From assembly GCF_002214565.1 (NCBI RefSeq), contig NZ_CP015106.1, forward strand, positions 806,001 through 870,000: DNA of 64,000 bases, given 5' to 3'. The position numbers and the translations under genes are program-made. Under the pieces are notes generated by a model. That model saw only the letters and a list, made by a program, of their open reading frames with translations, searched no databases and was not told where the DNA came from. How positions within the stretch are numbered: the stretch's first letter is position 1; each line of letters starts with the position of its first letter. Shown one piece after another: positions 34,208-46,181 of this stretch. The stretch comes from Thermococcus radiotolerans (GTDB taxonomy: Archaea > Methanobacteriota_B > Thermococci > Thermococcales > Thermococcaceae).

Positions 34208-37200
34208 ATGGCATCGAGAGGACCAACCGTTGTTGATGTTACTCCCGACGACCTCTGGCTCGTTATGGAGGCATACTGGAAGGAGAAGGGACTGGTTAGA
34301 CAGCACCTTGACTCTTACAACGCCTTCATAGACTACGGGATGCAGAAGGTCATAGACGAGTTCGGCGGCATCAAGCCGGACATTCCCGACTTCGAGGTTA
34401 AGTTTGGAAAGGTTCGCCTCGGCGAGCCCGAATTCCAGGAAGCCCAGGGGCAGAGGAAGCCCCTCTATCCTATGGATGCCCGCATAAGGAACCTCACCTA
34501 CTCGGCCCCGCTGTACCTCGAGCTCATTCCCGTCGTCAACGGTATCGCCCAGGAGGCCGTCGAGGTTCGCATCGGAGAGCTTCCGATAATGCTCAAATCC
34601 AAGGCGTGCAGGCTTTACGGTCTCAGCGACGAAGAGCTGATAAAGCTCGGCGAAGACCCGAAGGATCCGGGAGGATACTTCATCATCAACGGTTCCGAGA
34701 GGGTTATAGTTTCTATCGAGGACCTCGCCCCGAACAAAACCCTGGTTGAGAGGGACGAGAGGCAGAACAGGGTGATAGCCAAGTGCTTCTCCTACAGGCA
34801 CGGCTACAGGGCTTTAATAACCGTCGAGAGAAGGAAGGACGGAATTCTCTACGTCAACATCCCGAACGTTCCAAGACCCGTCAAGTTCGTCTACGTCATG
34901 CGCGCGCTGGGCGTTCTCAGCGATAAGGAAATCGTCGAAGCTGTGAGTGACGACCCGCGCATACAGCAGGTTCTCTTCGACAACCTTGAGGACGCAAGCG
35001 ACATAACAACCCAGGAGGACGCCCTCGACTACATAGGAAAGCTCGCCCTCCCCGGCCAGCCGAAGGAGTACAGGCTCAGAAGGGCCCAGCACATAATAGA
35101 CAACAACCTCCTGCCCCACATGGGCGTTGAGGAGAAGGACAGGAGCGCGAAGGCTTACTACCTCGGCATGATGGCCCTCAAGGTTCTGGAGCTCTCCCTC
35201 GGACTCCGTGGCGAGGACGACAAGGACCACTACGCCAACAAGAGGCTTAAGCTCGCTGGAGACCTTTTGAGGGACCTCTTCCGTGTTGCCTTTGGTCAGC
35301 TGGTCAAGGACATGCAGTACCAGATGACCAAAACATACCAGAGAAAGGGTGAGCGCTACACCTTCGAGAACATCCAGCGCTTTGTGAGAAACTCGATAAG
35401 ACCGGACGTCCTCAGCGAGAGGATAGAACACGCCCTCGCTACCGGCGCATGGCCGGGCGGAAGGACCGGTGTGAGCCAGCTTCTGGACAGAACCAACTAC
35501 ATGTCAACCCTTTCTCACCTCAGGCGCGTTACTTCCCCGCTCAGCAGGGATCAGCCCCACTTCGAGGCGCGTGACCTTCACGGAACCCACTGGGGTAGGA
35601 TATGTCCGACGGAAACTCCGGAAGGTCCGAACTGTGGTCTTGTCAAGAACCTCTCCCTCATGGCTCAGATAACCACCGGAATTCCGGAGGAAGAGGCCAG
35701 GGACTATCTGAGCAGACTCGGCGTTATCCCGATAGAGGAGCAGAGACCGAACCCTGAGCTCTGGCGCGTCTACCTCAACGGAGTTCTGATAGGAACCGTG
35801 GAGGATGGAGAGGGGCTCGTGAACAGAATAAGAACCGACAGGAGAAGCGGAAGGATAAGCGACGTTATAAACGTCGCCCTCTACCAGGACGAGGAGGTCA
35901 GGGAGATATACGTCAACAGCGATGACGGCCGCGTCAGGAGACCGCTCATCATAGTCGAGAACGGCAAGCCGAAGCTCACCAAGGAGCACATCGAGGGAAT
36001 AAAGAACGGCACCCTGACCTGGAGTGAGCTCGTAAAGATGGGCGTCATCGAGTACCTCGATGCAGAGGAGGAGGAGAACGCCTACGTTGCCACCTGGCCG
36101 TGGGAGGTCACCGAAGAGCACACCCACCTCGAGCTTATGCCCGCTGCGATACTCGGTATTCCTGCTTCACTCGTTCCGTACCCGGAGCACAACGCGGCAC
36201 CGCGTAACACCTACGGCGCAGGTATGGCCAAGCAGAGCCTCGGTCTCGGCTGGGCCAACTTCAGGATTCGCGTTGACACCCGCGGGCACCTCATGCACTA
36301 CCCGCAGGTTCCGCTCGTCAACTCAAGGATAATGAAGGCCGTCGGTTTCGAGGAGAGGCCTGCCGGTCAGAACTTCGTGGTCGCTGTGCTGAGCTACGGC
36401 GGATACAACATGGAAGATGCGGTCATCATGAACAAGGCCTCCATAGAGCGCGGTCTTGCTCGCTCAACCTTCTTCAGAACCTACGAGGCCGAGGAGAAGA
36501 GGTACCTCGGTGGTCAGACCGACCGCTTCGAGGTTCCAGACCCGACGATCCAGGGTTATCTCGGCGAGAAGTACTACAGGCACCTCGACGAGGACGGTAT
36601 AATCTTCCCGGAGTCAAAGGTCTCCGGCAAGGACGTCCTCGTTGGAAGAACCTCACCGCCGAGGTTCCTTGAGGAGCAGAGCGGCCTCGGAGGTATAATC
36701 CTCCAGGAGAGGCGCGAAACGAGCGTTGCTGTCAGGCCAAGCGAGAGGGGCATCGTCGACAAGGTTATCCTGACCGAGACGGGCGACGGAACCAAGCTCG
36801 TCAAAGTTACCGTGAGGGACCTCCGTATTCCCGAGTTTGGAGACAAGTTTGCTTCGAGGCACGGTCAGAAGGGTGTCATAGGCCTCATCGTCCCGCAGGA
36901 GGACATGCCCTGGACCGAGAGCGGAATTGTTCCAGACCTCATCGTTAACCCGCACGGTATCCCGAGCCGTATGACCGTCGGACAGCTCATAGAGGCCATC
37001 GGCGGAAAGGTCGCGGCACTGAAGGGAAGGAGAGTTGACGGCACCGCCTTCATCGGAGAGCCGGAGGAGAAGCTCAGGAAGGAGCTTGAGGAGCTCGGCT
37101 TCAAGCACAGCGGAAGAGAGGTCATGTACGACGGCATAACCGGAAGAAGGCTTGAAGCGGACATATTCGTGGGCGTCATCTACTACCAGAGACTCCACCA

Positions 37201-37576
37201 CATGGTTGCCGACAAGATGCACGCGCGCTCGAGAGGTCCGGTTCAGGTTCTTACCAAGCAGCCGACCGAGGGAAGGGCCAGGGAAGGTGGTCTCAGGTTC
37301 GGTGAGATGGAGCGTGACGTCCTCATCGGCCACGGTGCTGCGATGCTGCTCATAGAGAGACTGCTCGAAGAGAGCGATAAGACCGAGGTATGGGTCTGTG
37401 AGAGCTGCGGACACCTAGCACTCGAGGACAAGCGCAGAGGAAAGGTCTACTGCCCGGTCTGCGGAGAGGAAGAAAAGATAAGCAAGGTGGAGATGAGCTA
37501 CGCCTTCAAGCTGCTGCTGGACGAGCTGAAGGCGATGGGAATAAGGCCGTCTCTCAATATAGTTGACAGGGTGTGA
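34208..37576 (+). CDS. rpoB: RNA polymerase subunit B (Rpo2)
   Basis: Second-largest polymerase subunit, 1122 residues and undivided (many methanogens split it into B' and B''). Typical blocks: [61 protein letters not shown] (catalytic-site region) and [14 protein letters not shown]-terminal zinc site CESCGH...CPVCG (about 1061-1085). ATG 34208 follows GTGAGGTGAG. No intein or gap. Its last bases (GTGTGA) contain the ribosome site of rpoA1. Confidence 0.98.
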   Translation: MASRGPTVVDVTPDDLWLVMEAYWKEKGLVRQHLDSYNAFIDYGMQKVIDEFGGIKPDIPDFEVKFGKVRLGEPEFQEAQGQRKPLYPMDARIRNLTYSAPLYLELIPVVNGIAQEAVEVRIGELPIMLKSKACRLYGLSDEELIKLGEDPKDPGGYFIINGSERVIVSIEDLAPNKTLVERDERQNRVIAKCFSYRHGYRALITVERRKDGILYVNIPNVPRPVKFVYVMRALGVLSDKEIVEAVSDDPRIQQVLFDNLEDASDITTQEDALDYIGKLALPGQPKEYRLRRAQHIIDNNLLPHMGVEEKDRSAKAYYLGMMALKVLELSLGLRGEDDKDHYANKRLKLAGDLLRDLFRVAFGQLVKDMQYQMTKTYQRKGERYTFENIQRFVRNSIRPDVLSERIEHALATGAWPGGRTGVSQLLDRTNYMSTLSHLRRVTSPLSRDQPHFEARDLHGTHWGRICPTETPEGPNCGLVKNLSLMAQITTGIPEEEARDYLSRLGVIPIEEQRPNPELWRVYLNGVLIGTVEDGEGLVNRIRTDRRSGRISDVINVALYQDEEVREIYVNSDDGRVRRPLIIVENGKPKLTKEHIEGIKNGTLTWSELVKMGVIEYLDAEEEENAYVATWPWEVTEEHTHLELMPAAILGIPASLVPYPEHNAAPRNTYGAGMAKQSLGLGWANFRIRVDTRGHLMHYPQVPLVNSRIMKAVGFEERPAGQNFVVAVLSYGGYNMEDAVIMNKASIERGLARSTFFRTYEAEEKRYLGGQTDRFEVPDPTIQGYLGEKYYRHLDEDGIIFPESKVSGKDVLVGRTSPPRFLEEQSGLGGIILQERRETSVAVRPSERGIVDKVILTETGDGTKLVKVTVRDLRIPEFGDKFASRHGQKGVIGLIVPQEDMPWTESGIVPDLIVNPHGIPSRMTVGQLIEAIGGKVAALKGRRVDGTAFIGEPEEKLRKELEELGFKHSGREVMYDGITGRRLEADIFVGVIYYQRLHHMVADKMHARSRGPVQVLTKQPTEGRAREGGLRFGEMERDVLIGHGAAMLLIERLLEESDKTEVWVCESCGHLALEDKRRGKVYCPVCGEEEKISKVEMSYAFKLLLDELKAMGIRPSLNIVDRV

Positions 37577-37581
37577 TTGCC

Positions 37582-40299
37582 ATGCAGTCGATGAAAAAGG
37601 TCATCGGGAGTATTGAGTTCGGAATCCTCTCACCCCAGGAAATCAGAAAGATGAGCGCGGCCGAGATAACCGTCCCGGACACCTACGACGATGACGGTTA
37701 CCCGATAGAGGGCGGCCTCATGGACAAGAGGCTGGGTGTCATCGACCCGGGACTGCGCTGTGAGACCTGTGGAGCGCGCGCCGGAGACTGTCCCGGTCAC
37801 TTCGGCCACGTCGAGCTGGCCAGGCCGATCATCCACGTCGGATTCGCCAAGACCATCCACCGCGTTCTGGAGAGCACCTGCCGCGAGTGCGGAAGGATAA
37901 AGCTCACCGAGGAGGAGATAGAGGAGTACACCCACAAGTTCGAGGTCATGGGCGACAGGAAGAAGGCCAAGGACAGGCTCATCAAGGAGATTCACAAGAA
38001 GGCCAAGGAGAGGATGGTCTGCCCGCACTGCGGTGCCCCGCAGTTCCCGGTCAAGTTCGAGAGGCCGACCATCTACTGGGAGCTCAGGAAGGACGAGGAG
38101 GGCAACGAGTACAAGCACAGGATGATGCCAAGCGAGGTCAGGGACAGGCTTGAGAAGATACCCGACAAGGACCTGCACCTCCTTGGCCTGCACCCGGAGA
38201 AGGCCAGGCCGGAGTGGATGGTCCTCACGGTTCTGCCGGTTCCGCCGGTTACCATGAGACCGTCCATCACCCTCGAGAGCGGCATTAGGGCTGAAGACGA
38301 CCTCACCCACAAGCTCGTTGACATCATCCGTATCAACAACCGCCTTAAGAGCAACATCGAGGCCGGTGCGCCGCAGCTCATCATCGAGGACCTCTGGGAC
38401 CTCCTCCAGTACCACGTCACCACATACATCAACAACGAGACCTCAGGCATTCCGCCGGCCAAGCACAAGAGCGGAAGGCCCCTCAAGACCCTGGCACAGA
38501 GGCTCAAGGGTAAGGAGGGACGCTTCCGTGGAAACCTCAGCGGTAAGCGTGTCAACTTCTCTGCCCGTACGGTCATCAGCCCCGACCCGATGATAAGCAT
38601 CAACGAGGTCGGCGTTCCGATAGCGGTAGCTATGGAACTCACCGTTCCAGAGAAGGTCACCGAGTTCAACTTCGAGAAGCTCAAGAAGATGGTCCTCAAC
38701 GGGCCCGAGAAGTATCCGGGCGCTAACTACGTTATAGACCCCGAAGGAAGGAGAATCCGCCTCATGGAGAACAACCTCGAGCTCATCGCAGAGAAGCTCG
38801 ACCTGGGCTGGACGGTTGAGAGACACCTGCTGGACGGCGACATAGTCCTCTTCAACAGGCAGCCGTCCCTTCACAGGATGAGTATAATGGCCCACCGCGT
38901 TAGGGTTATGCCCTACAGAACCTTCCGCCTCAACCTCGCCGTCTGCCCGCCGTACAACGCGGACTTCGACGGTGACGAGATGAACCTCCACGTGCCGCAG
39001 ACGGAGGAGGCTCAGGCCGAGGCAAAGATACTCATGGAGGTCCAGAATCACATCATCTCGCCGCGCTACGGTGGCCCGCTCATCGCAGGAATCCAGGACC
39101 ACATATCCGGCGGCTACCTGCTCACGCGCGAGGGCGCCTACTTCACCCGCTCAGAGGTCGAGCAGATGCTCATGTTCGCCGGCGTTGACGTGGACAAGCT
39201 TCCGAAACCTGACAAGGTCGAGAACGGCGTCGAACTCTGGAGTGGAAAGGTCATATTCTCCCTCCTCCTGCCGGACGACCTCACAATCTGGTACCGCAAC
39301 AAGCTCTGCGACGAGCCGGAGCGCTGCGAGGCTCTCGAGAAGCTTATAGAGGAGAAGCTCATCCCCGACGAGGAGGAGGTCAGAAAGCTCGCCTACGACG
39401 GCTTCACCTACATCCTCAACGGAAAGCTCCTCAGCGGTGCGATAGACAAGAAGGCCTACGGAAGGGAGGACGGAAAGCTCCTCGACCTCATAGTGAGGGA
39501 GTACGGCGTCGAGAGGGCGAGGCAGTTCCTCGACCAGGTCACCAAGCTCGCGATCTGGGTCATAACGCACAAGGGCTTCACAACCGCGATAGACGACGAG
39601 GACCTTCCGAGTGAGGCCCTCGACAGGATTCACGAGATAATACGCGAGGCTGAGGAGAGGGTTAACAGGCTCATAGAGGCGTACAAGAACGGCGAGCTCG
39701 AGCCGCTGCCGGGTAAGACCCTCGAAGAGACCCTGGAGAGCAACATAATGGCCGTTCTGGCCGAGGCGCGTGACAACGCAGGTAAGGTTGCCGAGAGGTA
39801 CCTTGGTATGACCAACCACGCAGTCATAATGGCCAAGACCGGTGCGAGGGGTAAGATGCTCAACATCACCCAGATGGCGGCGATGCTCGGTCAGCAGTCC
39901 ATCCGTGGAAAGAGGCTCTATCGCGGCTACCGCGGAAGGGTTCTCACGCACTTCAAACCCGGTGATTTGGGAGCCAGGGCGAAGGGATTCGTTACCAACT
40001 CCTACAAGAGCGGTCTAACCCCGCAGGAGTACTTCTTCCACGCGATGGGTGGTAGAGAGGGACTGGTCGACACGGCCGTCAGGACCGCCCAGAGCGGTTA
40101 CATGCAGAGGAGGCTCATCAACGCGCTCCAGGACCTCAAGGTGGACTACGACGGAACCGTCAGAGACCCGACCGGAATCATCGTCCAGTTCAAGTACGGC
40201 GAGGACGGAATAGACCCAATGAAGAGCTGGGGAGGCAAGACCGTGGACGTTGATAGGGTGATTGTAAAAACCCTGCTCAAAGTGAGGGGGAAGGGGTGA
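37582..40299 (+). CDS. rpoA1: RNA polymerase subunit A' (Rpo1N)
   Basis: N-terminal two thirds of the largest subunit, 905 residues. It carries the active-site NADFDGDEMN (about 458-467, the three Asp that bind Mg2+), zinc sites CETCGARAGDCPGHFGH (about 60-76) and CRECGRIK...CPHCGAP, and the bridge-helix region near the C-terminus (GGREGLVDTAVRTAQSGYMQRR). ATG 37582 follows GGTGTGATT; the upstream GTG 37573 overlaps rpoB. The remainder of the subunit is rpoA2, 5 nt downstream. Confidence 0.98.
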   Translation: MQSMKKVIGSIEFGILSPQEIRKMSAAEITVPDTYDDDGYPIEGGLMDKRLGVIDPGLRCETCGARAGDCPGHFGHVELARPIIHVGFAKTIHRVLESTCRECGRIKLTEEEIEEYTHKFEVMGDRKKAKDRLIKEIHKKAKERMVCPHCGAPQFPVKFERPTIYWELRKDEEGNEYKHRMMPSEVRDRLEKIPDKDLHLLGLHPEKARPEWMVLTVLPVPPVTMRPSITLESGIRAEDDLTHKLVDIIRINNRLKSNIEAGAPQLIIEDLWDLLQYHVTTYINNETSGIPPAKHKSGRPLKTLAQRLKGKEGRFRGNLSGKRVNFSARTVISPDPMISINEVGVPIAVAMELTVPEKVTEFNFEKLKKMVLNGPEKYPGANYVIDPEGRRIRLMENNLELIAEKLDLGWTVERHLLDGDIVLFNRQPSLHRMSIMAHRVRVMPYRTFRLNLAVCPPYNADFDGDEMNLHVPQTEEAQAEAKILMEVQNHIISPRYGGPLIAGIQDHISGGYLLTREGAYFTRSEVEQMLMFAGVDVDKLPKPDKVENGVELWSGKVIFSLLLPDDLTIWYRNKLCDEPERCEALEKLIEEKLIPDEEEVRKLAYDGFTYILNGKLLSGAIDKKAYGREDGKLLDLIVREYGVERARQFLDQVTKLAIWVITHKGFTTAIDDEDLPSEALDRIHEIIREAEERVNRLIEAYKNGELEPLPGKTLEETLESNIMAVLAEARDNAGKVAERYLGMTNHAVIMAKTGARGKMLNITQMAAMLGQQSIRGKRLYRGYRGRVLTHFKPGDLGARAKGFVTNSYKSGLTPQEYFFHAMGGREGLVDTAVRTAQSGYMQRRLINALQDLKVDYDGTVRDPTGIIVQFKYGEDGIDPMKSWGGKTVDVDRVIVKTLLKVRGKG

Positions 40300-40304
40300 G
40301 ATAG

Positions 40305-41480
40305 ATGGTCGCCGCAAAAACCATCAAGAGCATGGTTGACAAGGCCGAGCTTCCCGACAACATCAAGGAAGAGCTCTACAACAAGCTCATCGAGTACAAC
40401 AAGAAGTACAAGCTCAAGAAGGCCGAGGTTCAGGCCATCATAGACGAGGCCGTCAAGGAGTATCAGAGGGCCCTCATCGAGCCGGGCGAGGCAATAGGAA
40501 CAGTCGCCGCGCAGTCCATCGGTGAGCCGTCAACGCAGATGACCCTCAACACCTTCCACTACGCAGGAGTTGCTGAAATCAACGTCACCCTCGGTCTGCC
40601 GAGAATCATCGAGATCGTTGATGCCAGAAAGAACCCATCAACGCCAATCATGACCGTCTACCTCGACGAGAAGCACCGTTATGATAGGGAGAAAGCCCTA
40701 GAAGTTGCGAGACGCATTGAGGGAACGAGCCTTGAGAACCTCGCAAGAGAGATGAGCATAGACATCCTCAACTTCGAGTTCATAGTTGATATAGACCCGG
40801 AGAGGCTTGAGAAGGCCGGTCTCGACATGGAGAGGATTCAGAGGAAGCTGGAGAGCTCCTTCAAGAGCGCTGAATTTGAAGTTGACGGCTACACCGTCAT
40901 AATGCGCCCCAAGAAGGTCGGCAAGCTCTCCGACCTGAGGAGGCTCTCCGAAAAGGTTAAAAAGCACCGCCTTAAGGGTCTCTCGGGCGTCGGAAAGACC
41001 ATCATAAGGAAGGAAGGCGACGAGTACGTCATCTACACCGAGGGCTCGAACTTCAAGCAGGTCATCAAGGTCCCGGGCGTTGATCCGACGAGAACCAGAA
41101 CCAACAACATCCACGAGATCGCCGAGGTGCTCGGCATCGAGGCGGCAAGAAACGCCATCATCGAGGAAATTGTCAACACGATGCGCGAGCAGGGTCTTGA
41201 GGTTGACGTCAGGCACATCATGCTCGTCGCCGATATGATGACGCTCGACGGCGTGATACTGCCCATAGGCAGGCACGGTATAGTTGGGGAGAAGGCCAGC
41301 GTGCTTGCCAGGGCTGCTTTCGAGATCACCACCCAGCACCTCTTCGAGGCGGCTGAGAGGGGTGAAACCGACCCGCTCAACGGTGTCGTCGAGAACGTCC
41401 TCATCGGACAGCCCGTGCCCGTCGGTACGGGAATCGTCAAACTGGCAATGAATCTCCCCCTGAGACCGAAAAGGGAGTAG
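40305..41480 (+). CDS. rpoA2: RNA polymerase subunit A'' (Rpo1C)
   Basis: C-terminal third of the largest subunit, 391 residues. Trigger-loop region [31 protein letters not shown] and the [21 protein letters not shown] block are typical. No intein. Start ATG 40305 follows GGTGAGATAG. Together with rpoA1 it reconstitutes the beta' equivalent. Confidence 0.98.
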   Translation: MVAAKTIKSMVDKAELPDNIKEELYNKLIEYNKKYKLKKAEVQAIIDEAVKEYQRALIEPGEAIGTVAAQSIGEPSTQMTLNTFHYAGVAEINVTLGLPRIIEIVDARKNPSTPIMTVYLDEKHRYDREKALEVARRIEGTSLENLAREMSIDILNFEFIVDIDPERLEKAGLDMERIQRKLESSFKSAEFEVDGYTVIMRPKKVGKLSDLRRLSEKVKKHRLKGLSGVGKTIIRKEGDEYVIYTEGSNFKQVIKVPGVDPTRTRTNNIHEIAEVLGIEAARNAIIEEIVNTMREQGLEVDVRHIMLVADMMTLDGVILPIGRHGIVGEKASVLARAAFEITTQHLFEAAERGETDPLNGVVENVLIGQPVPVGTGIVKLAMNLPLRPKRE

Positions 41481-41493
41481 GGAGGTGTAGTTA

Positions 41494-42239
<746 letters not shown>

Positions 42240-42249
42240 GGTGATGCTC

Positions 42250-42693
42250 ATGCCTGGAAAGAAGGCCCCGTATGGAGAGTTTGCCGGTAGGAAGCTCAAG
42301 CTCAAGAGAAAGAAGTTCCGCTGGAGTGACATAAGGTACAAGAGAAGGGTTCTCCGCCTCAAGGAGAAGAGCGACCCGCTCGAGGGCGCTCCGCAGGCCA
42401 AGGGAATAGTCCTTGAGAAGATAGCCGTTGAGGCAAAGCAGCCGAACTCCGCTATGCGTAAGGCAGTCCGTGTTCAGCTCATCAAGAACGGTAAGGTCGT
42501 TACCGCCTTCACCCCCGGTGACGGTGCCATCAACCACATAGACGAGCACGACGAGGTCATCATCGAGGGAATCGGCGGTCCCAAGGGTGGTTCCATGGGT
42601 GATATCCCGGGAATCAGGTACAAGGTCGTCAAGGTCAACAGGGTCTCCCTCAAGGAGCTCGTCAAGGGAAGGAAGGAGAAGCCGAGGAGGTGA
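42250..42693 (+). CDS. rps12: Ribosomal protein S12 (uS12)
   Basis: 147 residues. Decoding-centre protein. The conserved [18 protein letters not shown] and [14 protein letters not shown] segments are present, as is the archaeal N-terminal extension ([16 protein letters not shown]). ATG 42250 follows GAGGTGATG; the ATG and GTG just upstream fall into that site. Confidence 0.97.
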   Translation: MPGKKAPYGEFAGRKLKLKRKKFRWSDIRYKRRVLRLKEKSDPLEGAPQAKGIVLEKIAVEAKQPNSAMRKAVRVQLIKNGKVVTAFTPGDGAINHIDEHDEVIIEGIGGPKGGSMGDIPGIRYKVVKVNRVSLKELVKGRKEKPRR

Positions 42694-42698
42694 AGTGA

Positions 42699-43346
42699 AT
42701 GGCCAAGGCAATCACCGAGCGCTTTTACCAGCCGAAGGAGCTCAAGGTCATGGGCAGGTGGAGCGTTGAGGACGTCGTCGTGAACGACCCGTCACTCAGG
42801 CCCTACATAAACCTCGACGCGAGAATCCTCCCGCACAGCCACGGAAGACACGCCAAGAAGTCCTTTGGAAAGGCCCAGGTTCACATCGTCGAGAGGCTCA
42901 TCAACAAGGTCATGCGCAGCGGCGCCAGCGGCCACAAGGTCGGCGGCCACTTCATGAGAAGGGAGCACCGCTCGCTCATGAGCAAGAAGATGAAGGCCTA
43001 CGAGGTCGTCAAGGAGGCCTTCATGATCATCGAGAGGAGAACCAAGCAGAACCCGATTCAGGTTCTCGTCAGGGCCCTCGAGAACTCCGCCCCGAGAGAG
43101 GACACGACCACCATCGCCTTCGGTGGAATCCGCTACCACATGGCCGTTGACGTTGCCCCGCTCAGGAGGCTCGACATAGCCCTCAAGAACATCGCTCTCG
43201 GAGCGAGCGCCAAGTGCTACAGGAACAAGACCAGCTACGCCCAGGCCCTTGCCGAGGAGATAATCGCTGCGGCCAACAAGGACCCGAAGAGCTTCGCTTA
43301 CAGCAAGAAGGAAGAGATCGAGAGGATCGCCCAGTCCTCACGCTGA
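42699..43346 (+). CDS. rps7: Ribosomal protein S7 (uS7)
   Basis: 215 residues with the archaeal N-terminal extension. [25 protein letters not shown] and [26 protein letters not shown] are typical; binds the 3' domain of 16S rRNA. Last gene of the operon; a C-rich/T-rich stretch (43352-43385) lies behind it. The EF-1A/EF-2/S10 genes that follow S7 in many archaea are not in this window. Confidence 0.97.
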   Translation: MAKAITERFYQPKELKVMGRWSVEDVVVNDPSLRPYINLDARILPHSHGRHAKKSFGKAQVHIVERLINKVMRSGASGHKVGGHFMRREHRSLMSKKMKAYEVVKEAFMIIERRTKQNPIQVLVRALENSAPREDTTTIAFGGIRYHMAVDVAPLRRLDIALKNIALGASAKCYRNKTSYAQALAEEIIAAANKDPKSFAYSKKEEIERIAQSSR

Positions 43347-43415
43347 GGACTGGAAACCCCCCCACTCTTTTCTACTATTCTCCTTTGTTCTGGCGTAACT
43401 GTGTAACCCGCGGGG

Positions 43416-44537
43416 TTATCCAATTAAGCTCTTCCCCACCATGTTCCCAGGCTTCTCTATTCCAAAGAACCCTAAAATCGTTGGCGCTATGTCCATAAGC
43501 GAAGGGTTTTCAAGATTAACCTTCTCAAACCCCCAAAGGATCAGTGGGACTCTCAGAACCGGTTCGTTCATCGAGCCGTGCATCCCCCTAACCCAGTGGC
43601 TCACTCCCTTTATGCCCTTGCACATCCTGTGGGAGCAGAACCAGTAGCCGGGCTTTGCTGAGACTATCAGCTCCCCGCTGTTCGGGGTGTTGAGGTGCGG
43701 CAGATCCTCGCGGAAGAAGACGGCCTTAACTCCCGGTGCCTTCCTGAGGGTTTCAAATGCCTCCTCGGCATCGTTCGGATTCCTGAGGTACACGTGAACC
43801 CCGCCACCGGAGGAAACGCGGAGCGTCTCTATCCCGTGCTTTCTCAGGTAGGTCCTCAGGTTCACCCAGGTGTGAACCTCCTCCTGTCCATGGTCCGCAA
43901 AGATTATGAAGGCGTATTCGTCCTTCAGCCTCTCCCAGAGGGTTCTGACGGCGGTATCAACCGTCTCGACGGCCTTCAGCACCCCCTCGCTCAATGGCCC
44001 GTGGTCGTGGCTCATGCCGTCAATCGAGGCAAAGTGGACGAGCAACAGGTCCGGTCTGCACTCCTCGTAGAGGTACAGAGCGGAGCTGAGAACCCAGACG
44101 TCCTTCCTCCAGTCCCTCCCGTGTTGACGGTACATCTTGTCGCTTGAGAAGAAGGGAGGAAAAATCCTCACGTCGGTGCCGCTGAAGGGTGGCATGGTGT
44201 ATCCGGAGACGCTGGCTGTTCTAACGCCCCTGGCACGGAGAATATCAACCACCGTTTGAGCCTTAATGACCCTGTGGGGGTTGAACGCTATTTCGTAGTC
44301 GTAGAAATTGACCTTCCTGTCAGCGAGGCGGTCGTAGTAGCCGTTCTCAACGACGCCGTGGTCTCTCGGCCACACACCGGTCATGACGCTCGTGTGAACT
44401 AGGTCGGTGAGCGTTGGGAAGATGGAATCAACGATGGCAAAATCACCGTTTTCCGCCAGCTCACTGAGGAAGGGCATGTGACCAAGGTTGTAGACCCCGT
44501 TTCCGTCGAGACTTATGAGGGCCAGCTTCTTCCGCAT
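43416..44537 (-). CDS. Type I phosphodiesterase / alkaline phosphatase-superfamily protein
   Basis: 373 residues from ATG 44537, behind GGAGGTTTC. Alkaline phosphatase-superfamily core with catalytic Thr in SIFPTLTDLVHTSVMTG, DGMSHDHGPLSEG (metal Asp/His) and IIFADHGQEEVHTWV (Asp/His). The family hydrolyses nucleotide or phosphonate esters; no membrane segment or signal is seen, so it is probably intracellular. The substrate is not known. Convergent with the S7 operon, 70 nt apart. Confidence 0.88.
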   Translation of the reverse strand: MRKKLALISLDGNGVYNLGHMPFLSELAENGDFAIVDSIFPTLTDLVHTSVMTGVWPRDHGVVENGYYDRLADRKVNFYDYEIAFNPHRVIKAQTVVDILRARGVRTASVSGYTMPPFSGTDVRIFPPFFSSDKMYRQHGRDWRKDVWVLSSALYLYEECRPDLLLVHFASIDGMSHDHGPLSEGVLKAVETVDTAVRTLWERLKDEYAFIIFADHGQEEVHTWVNLRTYLRKHGIETLRVSSGGGVHVYLRNPNDAEEAFETLRKAPGVKAVFFREDLPHLNTPNSGELIVSAKPGYWFCSHRMCKGIKGVSHWVRGMHGSMNEPVLRVPLILWGFEKVNLENPSLMDIAPTILGFFGIEKPGNMVGKSLIG

Positions 44538-44602
44538 TTCGAAACCTCCAGGTGGTGTCAGCCTGACGTGCACTCATCACATTCAGTGGGATGGAGTGGT
44601 CA

Positions 44603-45871
44603 TCATCCACCGGGTTTCTCTCCGCCGAGGCGGTATAAATTCTTTCCGAGCCACTCGTCCAAAGTTTTCTGTCTCGCGAGGCTTCCGAGGATGTAGCTTC
44701 TCGCAAGGTATTTCTCGAAGGGATGCTCAAGGCGCCTCTTTATGGCATCGAGGGCCTCGTTGAGCGTCTCGAAGCGTCCGATCAAGTTGCCCATCGCCTT
44801 CTTCACCCCGAGGCGAATCTGCCAGACGCCGACCGGTGCGTAGTACTCGGGGGTAACCTCACGGAAGACGACCGCTCTCGCCTGCCTCCTCCTTGCCCTG
44901 AGGGCTTCGAGAACGCTCAAACGGGCGGCATGATAGGCACCGGCGGTCTCCTTGACGTACTCCTTCCTCCCGCGGAAGTCCTCGTAGTCGTGGATTACAC
45001 TCGGCTCGCTCGCACCGAAGAGCGAGCCCTTAAGCCAGACCTCAAGGAGTTCGAAGGCGTAAGGCTCCGGCATCAGGAGAACCGCGTAGCGGTTGCCCAT
45101 GAACCGGTAGAAGTAAACCTCGTAGTCGTTTATCTCCGGGTTGTGCAGAATCTCACGCCGCAGGTTCTTTCCAATGGTGTCTTGAACGGCTGTAATGCTC
45201 CACCTCGTTGGGACGAGCCTCTTGTCCAGGCCCAGAAGACCCGCGGAGAGGAGCCTTATGATGTAGTACTCGTCGAAGCCCCAGTTGTATAGGCGCATTA
45301 TAGCCGCTTCCGCCTTCAGCTCATCACTCACGACGTAGTCCGTCCTCCTCGGAATCTTGGGGTTCTCAGTGAGTTCGAAATCGAGGAGCTCGGCCTTCGG
45401 CCCGATAGGCGGTGCAAACTCACTCGGAAGGACTTTGAGAACCGGCTTCCTCTTGAGGAGTACCTCGCTGTCAACGGGCTTTATCGACATCGCCAGCTCC
45501 TGAACCTCGCCGAGGATTCTACCGCTCCGCCTCACGTGGACGTCAGCCTTCGTCTCACCCATGACGAGAAGCGAACGATAGTAGAGGATGTCCCTTATCG
45601 TCTTGTCCTCCCACTTCATCGGACTGTCGAGGTGACTGGTGTTTCCCTCAATAGGGGGCACCAGGGGTCCTATGCGGACCTTGGGATAACCGTACTCACC
45701 AACGAAGATACTCGGCGGTGAGGAGCCGAAGAGGTGGCGTTTGTTCAGTCTCTGTTCGACGGTGCGGGCTACTCTAAACCTCTCAAGAATCGGACAGGTT
45801 GGCCTGCCACAGAGGAGCTTTCTGCCCTTGCAGATCGCACAGAGTTTCGAGTTGAAGACCGGGGCACTCAT
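44603..45871 (-). CDS. Nre-family DNA repair protein
   Basis: 422-residue archaeal Nre protein (DUF650/DUF651). N-terminal zinc finger CAICKGRKLLCGRPTCP (about 11-27) and the conserved blocks SSPPSIFVGEYGYPKVRIGPL and VPTRWSITAVQDTIG. Near the C-terminus QKTLDEWL fits a PCNA-interacting (PIP) box, as known for Haloferax NreA, where the protein protects against mitomycin damage. No start problem: ATG 45871, 42 nt before a hairpin repeat. Intact zinc ligands. Confidence 0.93.
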   Translation of the reverse strand: MSAPVFNSKLCAICKGRKLLCGRPTCPILERFRVARTVEQRLNKRHLFGSSPPSIFVGEYGYPKVRIGPLVPPIEGNTSHLDSPMKWEDKTIRDILYYRSLLVMGETKADVHVRRSGRILGEVQELAMSIKPVDSEVLLKRKPVLKVLPSEFAPPIGPKAELLDFELTENPKIPRRTDYVVSDELKAEAAIMRLYNWGFDEYYIIRLLSAGLLGLDKRLVPTRWSITAVQDTIGKNLRREILHNPEINDYEVYFYRFMGNRYAVLLMPEPYAFELLEVWLKGSLFGASEPSVIHDYEDFRGRKEYVKETAGAYHAARLSVLEALRARRRQARAVVFREVTPEYYAPVGVWQIRLGVKKAMGNLIGRFETLNEALDAIKRRLEHPFEKYLARSYILGSLARQKTLDEWLGKNLYRLGGEKPGG

Positions 45872-45913
45872 CGAAGGTAGGTAAGCGGGGAGGTATTTAT
45901 GGTTTGTTCCCTA

Positions 45914-45955
45914 GGAAACTTTGCTGGGCAAAGTTTCATCAAAGTTTGTGATTCC
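45914..45955 (+). repeat. Hairpin repeat, partner copy A2
   Basis: GAAACTTTGC-TGG-GCAAAGTTTC (45915-45937) followed by CATCAAAGTTTGTGATTC. Apart from the loop it matches copy A1 at 2712-2753 almost base for base. It faces copy B2 (46031-46085), forming an inverted pair about 170 bp wide. Confidence 0.75.
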
Positions 45956-46030
45956 TCCCGAAAAGCCAACTGAGAAAAGGCTTGCAATCTCAACAAGAAT
46001 TTCAAGCAGGAATTCACTCTCAGAGAGGCA

Positions 46031-46085
46031 CCTCAAAAAGGAATCACAACTTTTGATCAGACTTTTGCCCTGCAAAAGTTTGTTA
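46031..46085 (-). repeat. tRNA-trailing double-hairpin repeat, copy B2
   Basis: On the minus strand it follows the tRNA-Cys CCA after a few nt with AAAACTTTTGC-AGG-GCAAAAGTCT, then GATCAAAAGTTGTGATTCC and TTTTTGAG. Layout as in copies B1 and B3, with one base missing in the second part. Confidence 0.75.
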
Positions 46086-46160
46086 TGGAGCCGGGAGGGG
46101 GATTCGAACCCCCGTAAAGCGGATCTGCAGTCCACCGCCTCACCTCTAGGCTATCCCGGC
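46086..46160 (-). tRNA. tRNA-Cys (GCA)
   Basis: Minus-strand cloverleaf: acceptor GCCGGGA/TCCCGGC, anticodon stem GTGGA/TCCGC with loop CTGCAGA (GCA), T-arm GGGGGTTCGAATCCCCC, U73 as in archaeal Cys tRNAs, encoded CCA at 46086-46088. 21 nt downstream of tRNA-Ser, so probably in one transcript. Confidence 0.96.
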
Positions 46161-46181
46161 ATTTGAATCCCAGAAAGATTT

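Noticed and set aside
37582-41480. Possible inteins in rpoA1/rpoA2
   Set aside because: Conserved blocks are continuous and protein lengths are normal.
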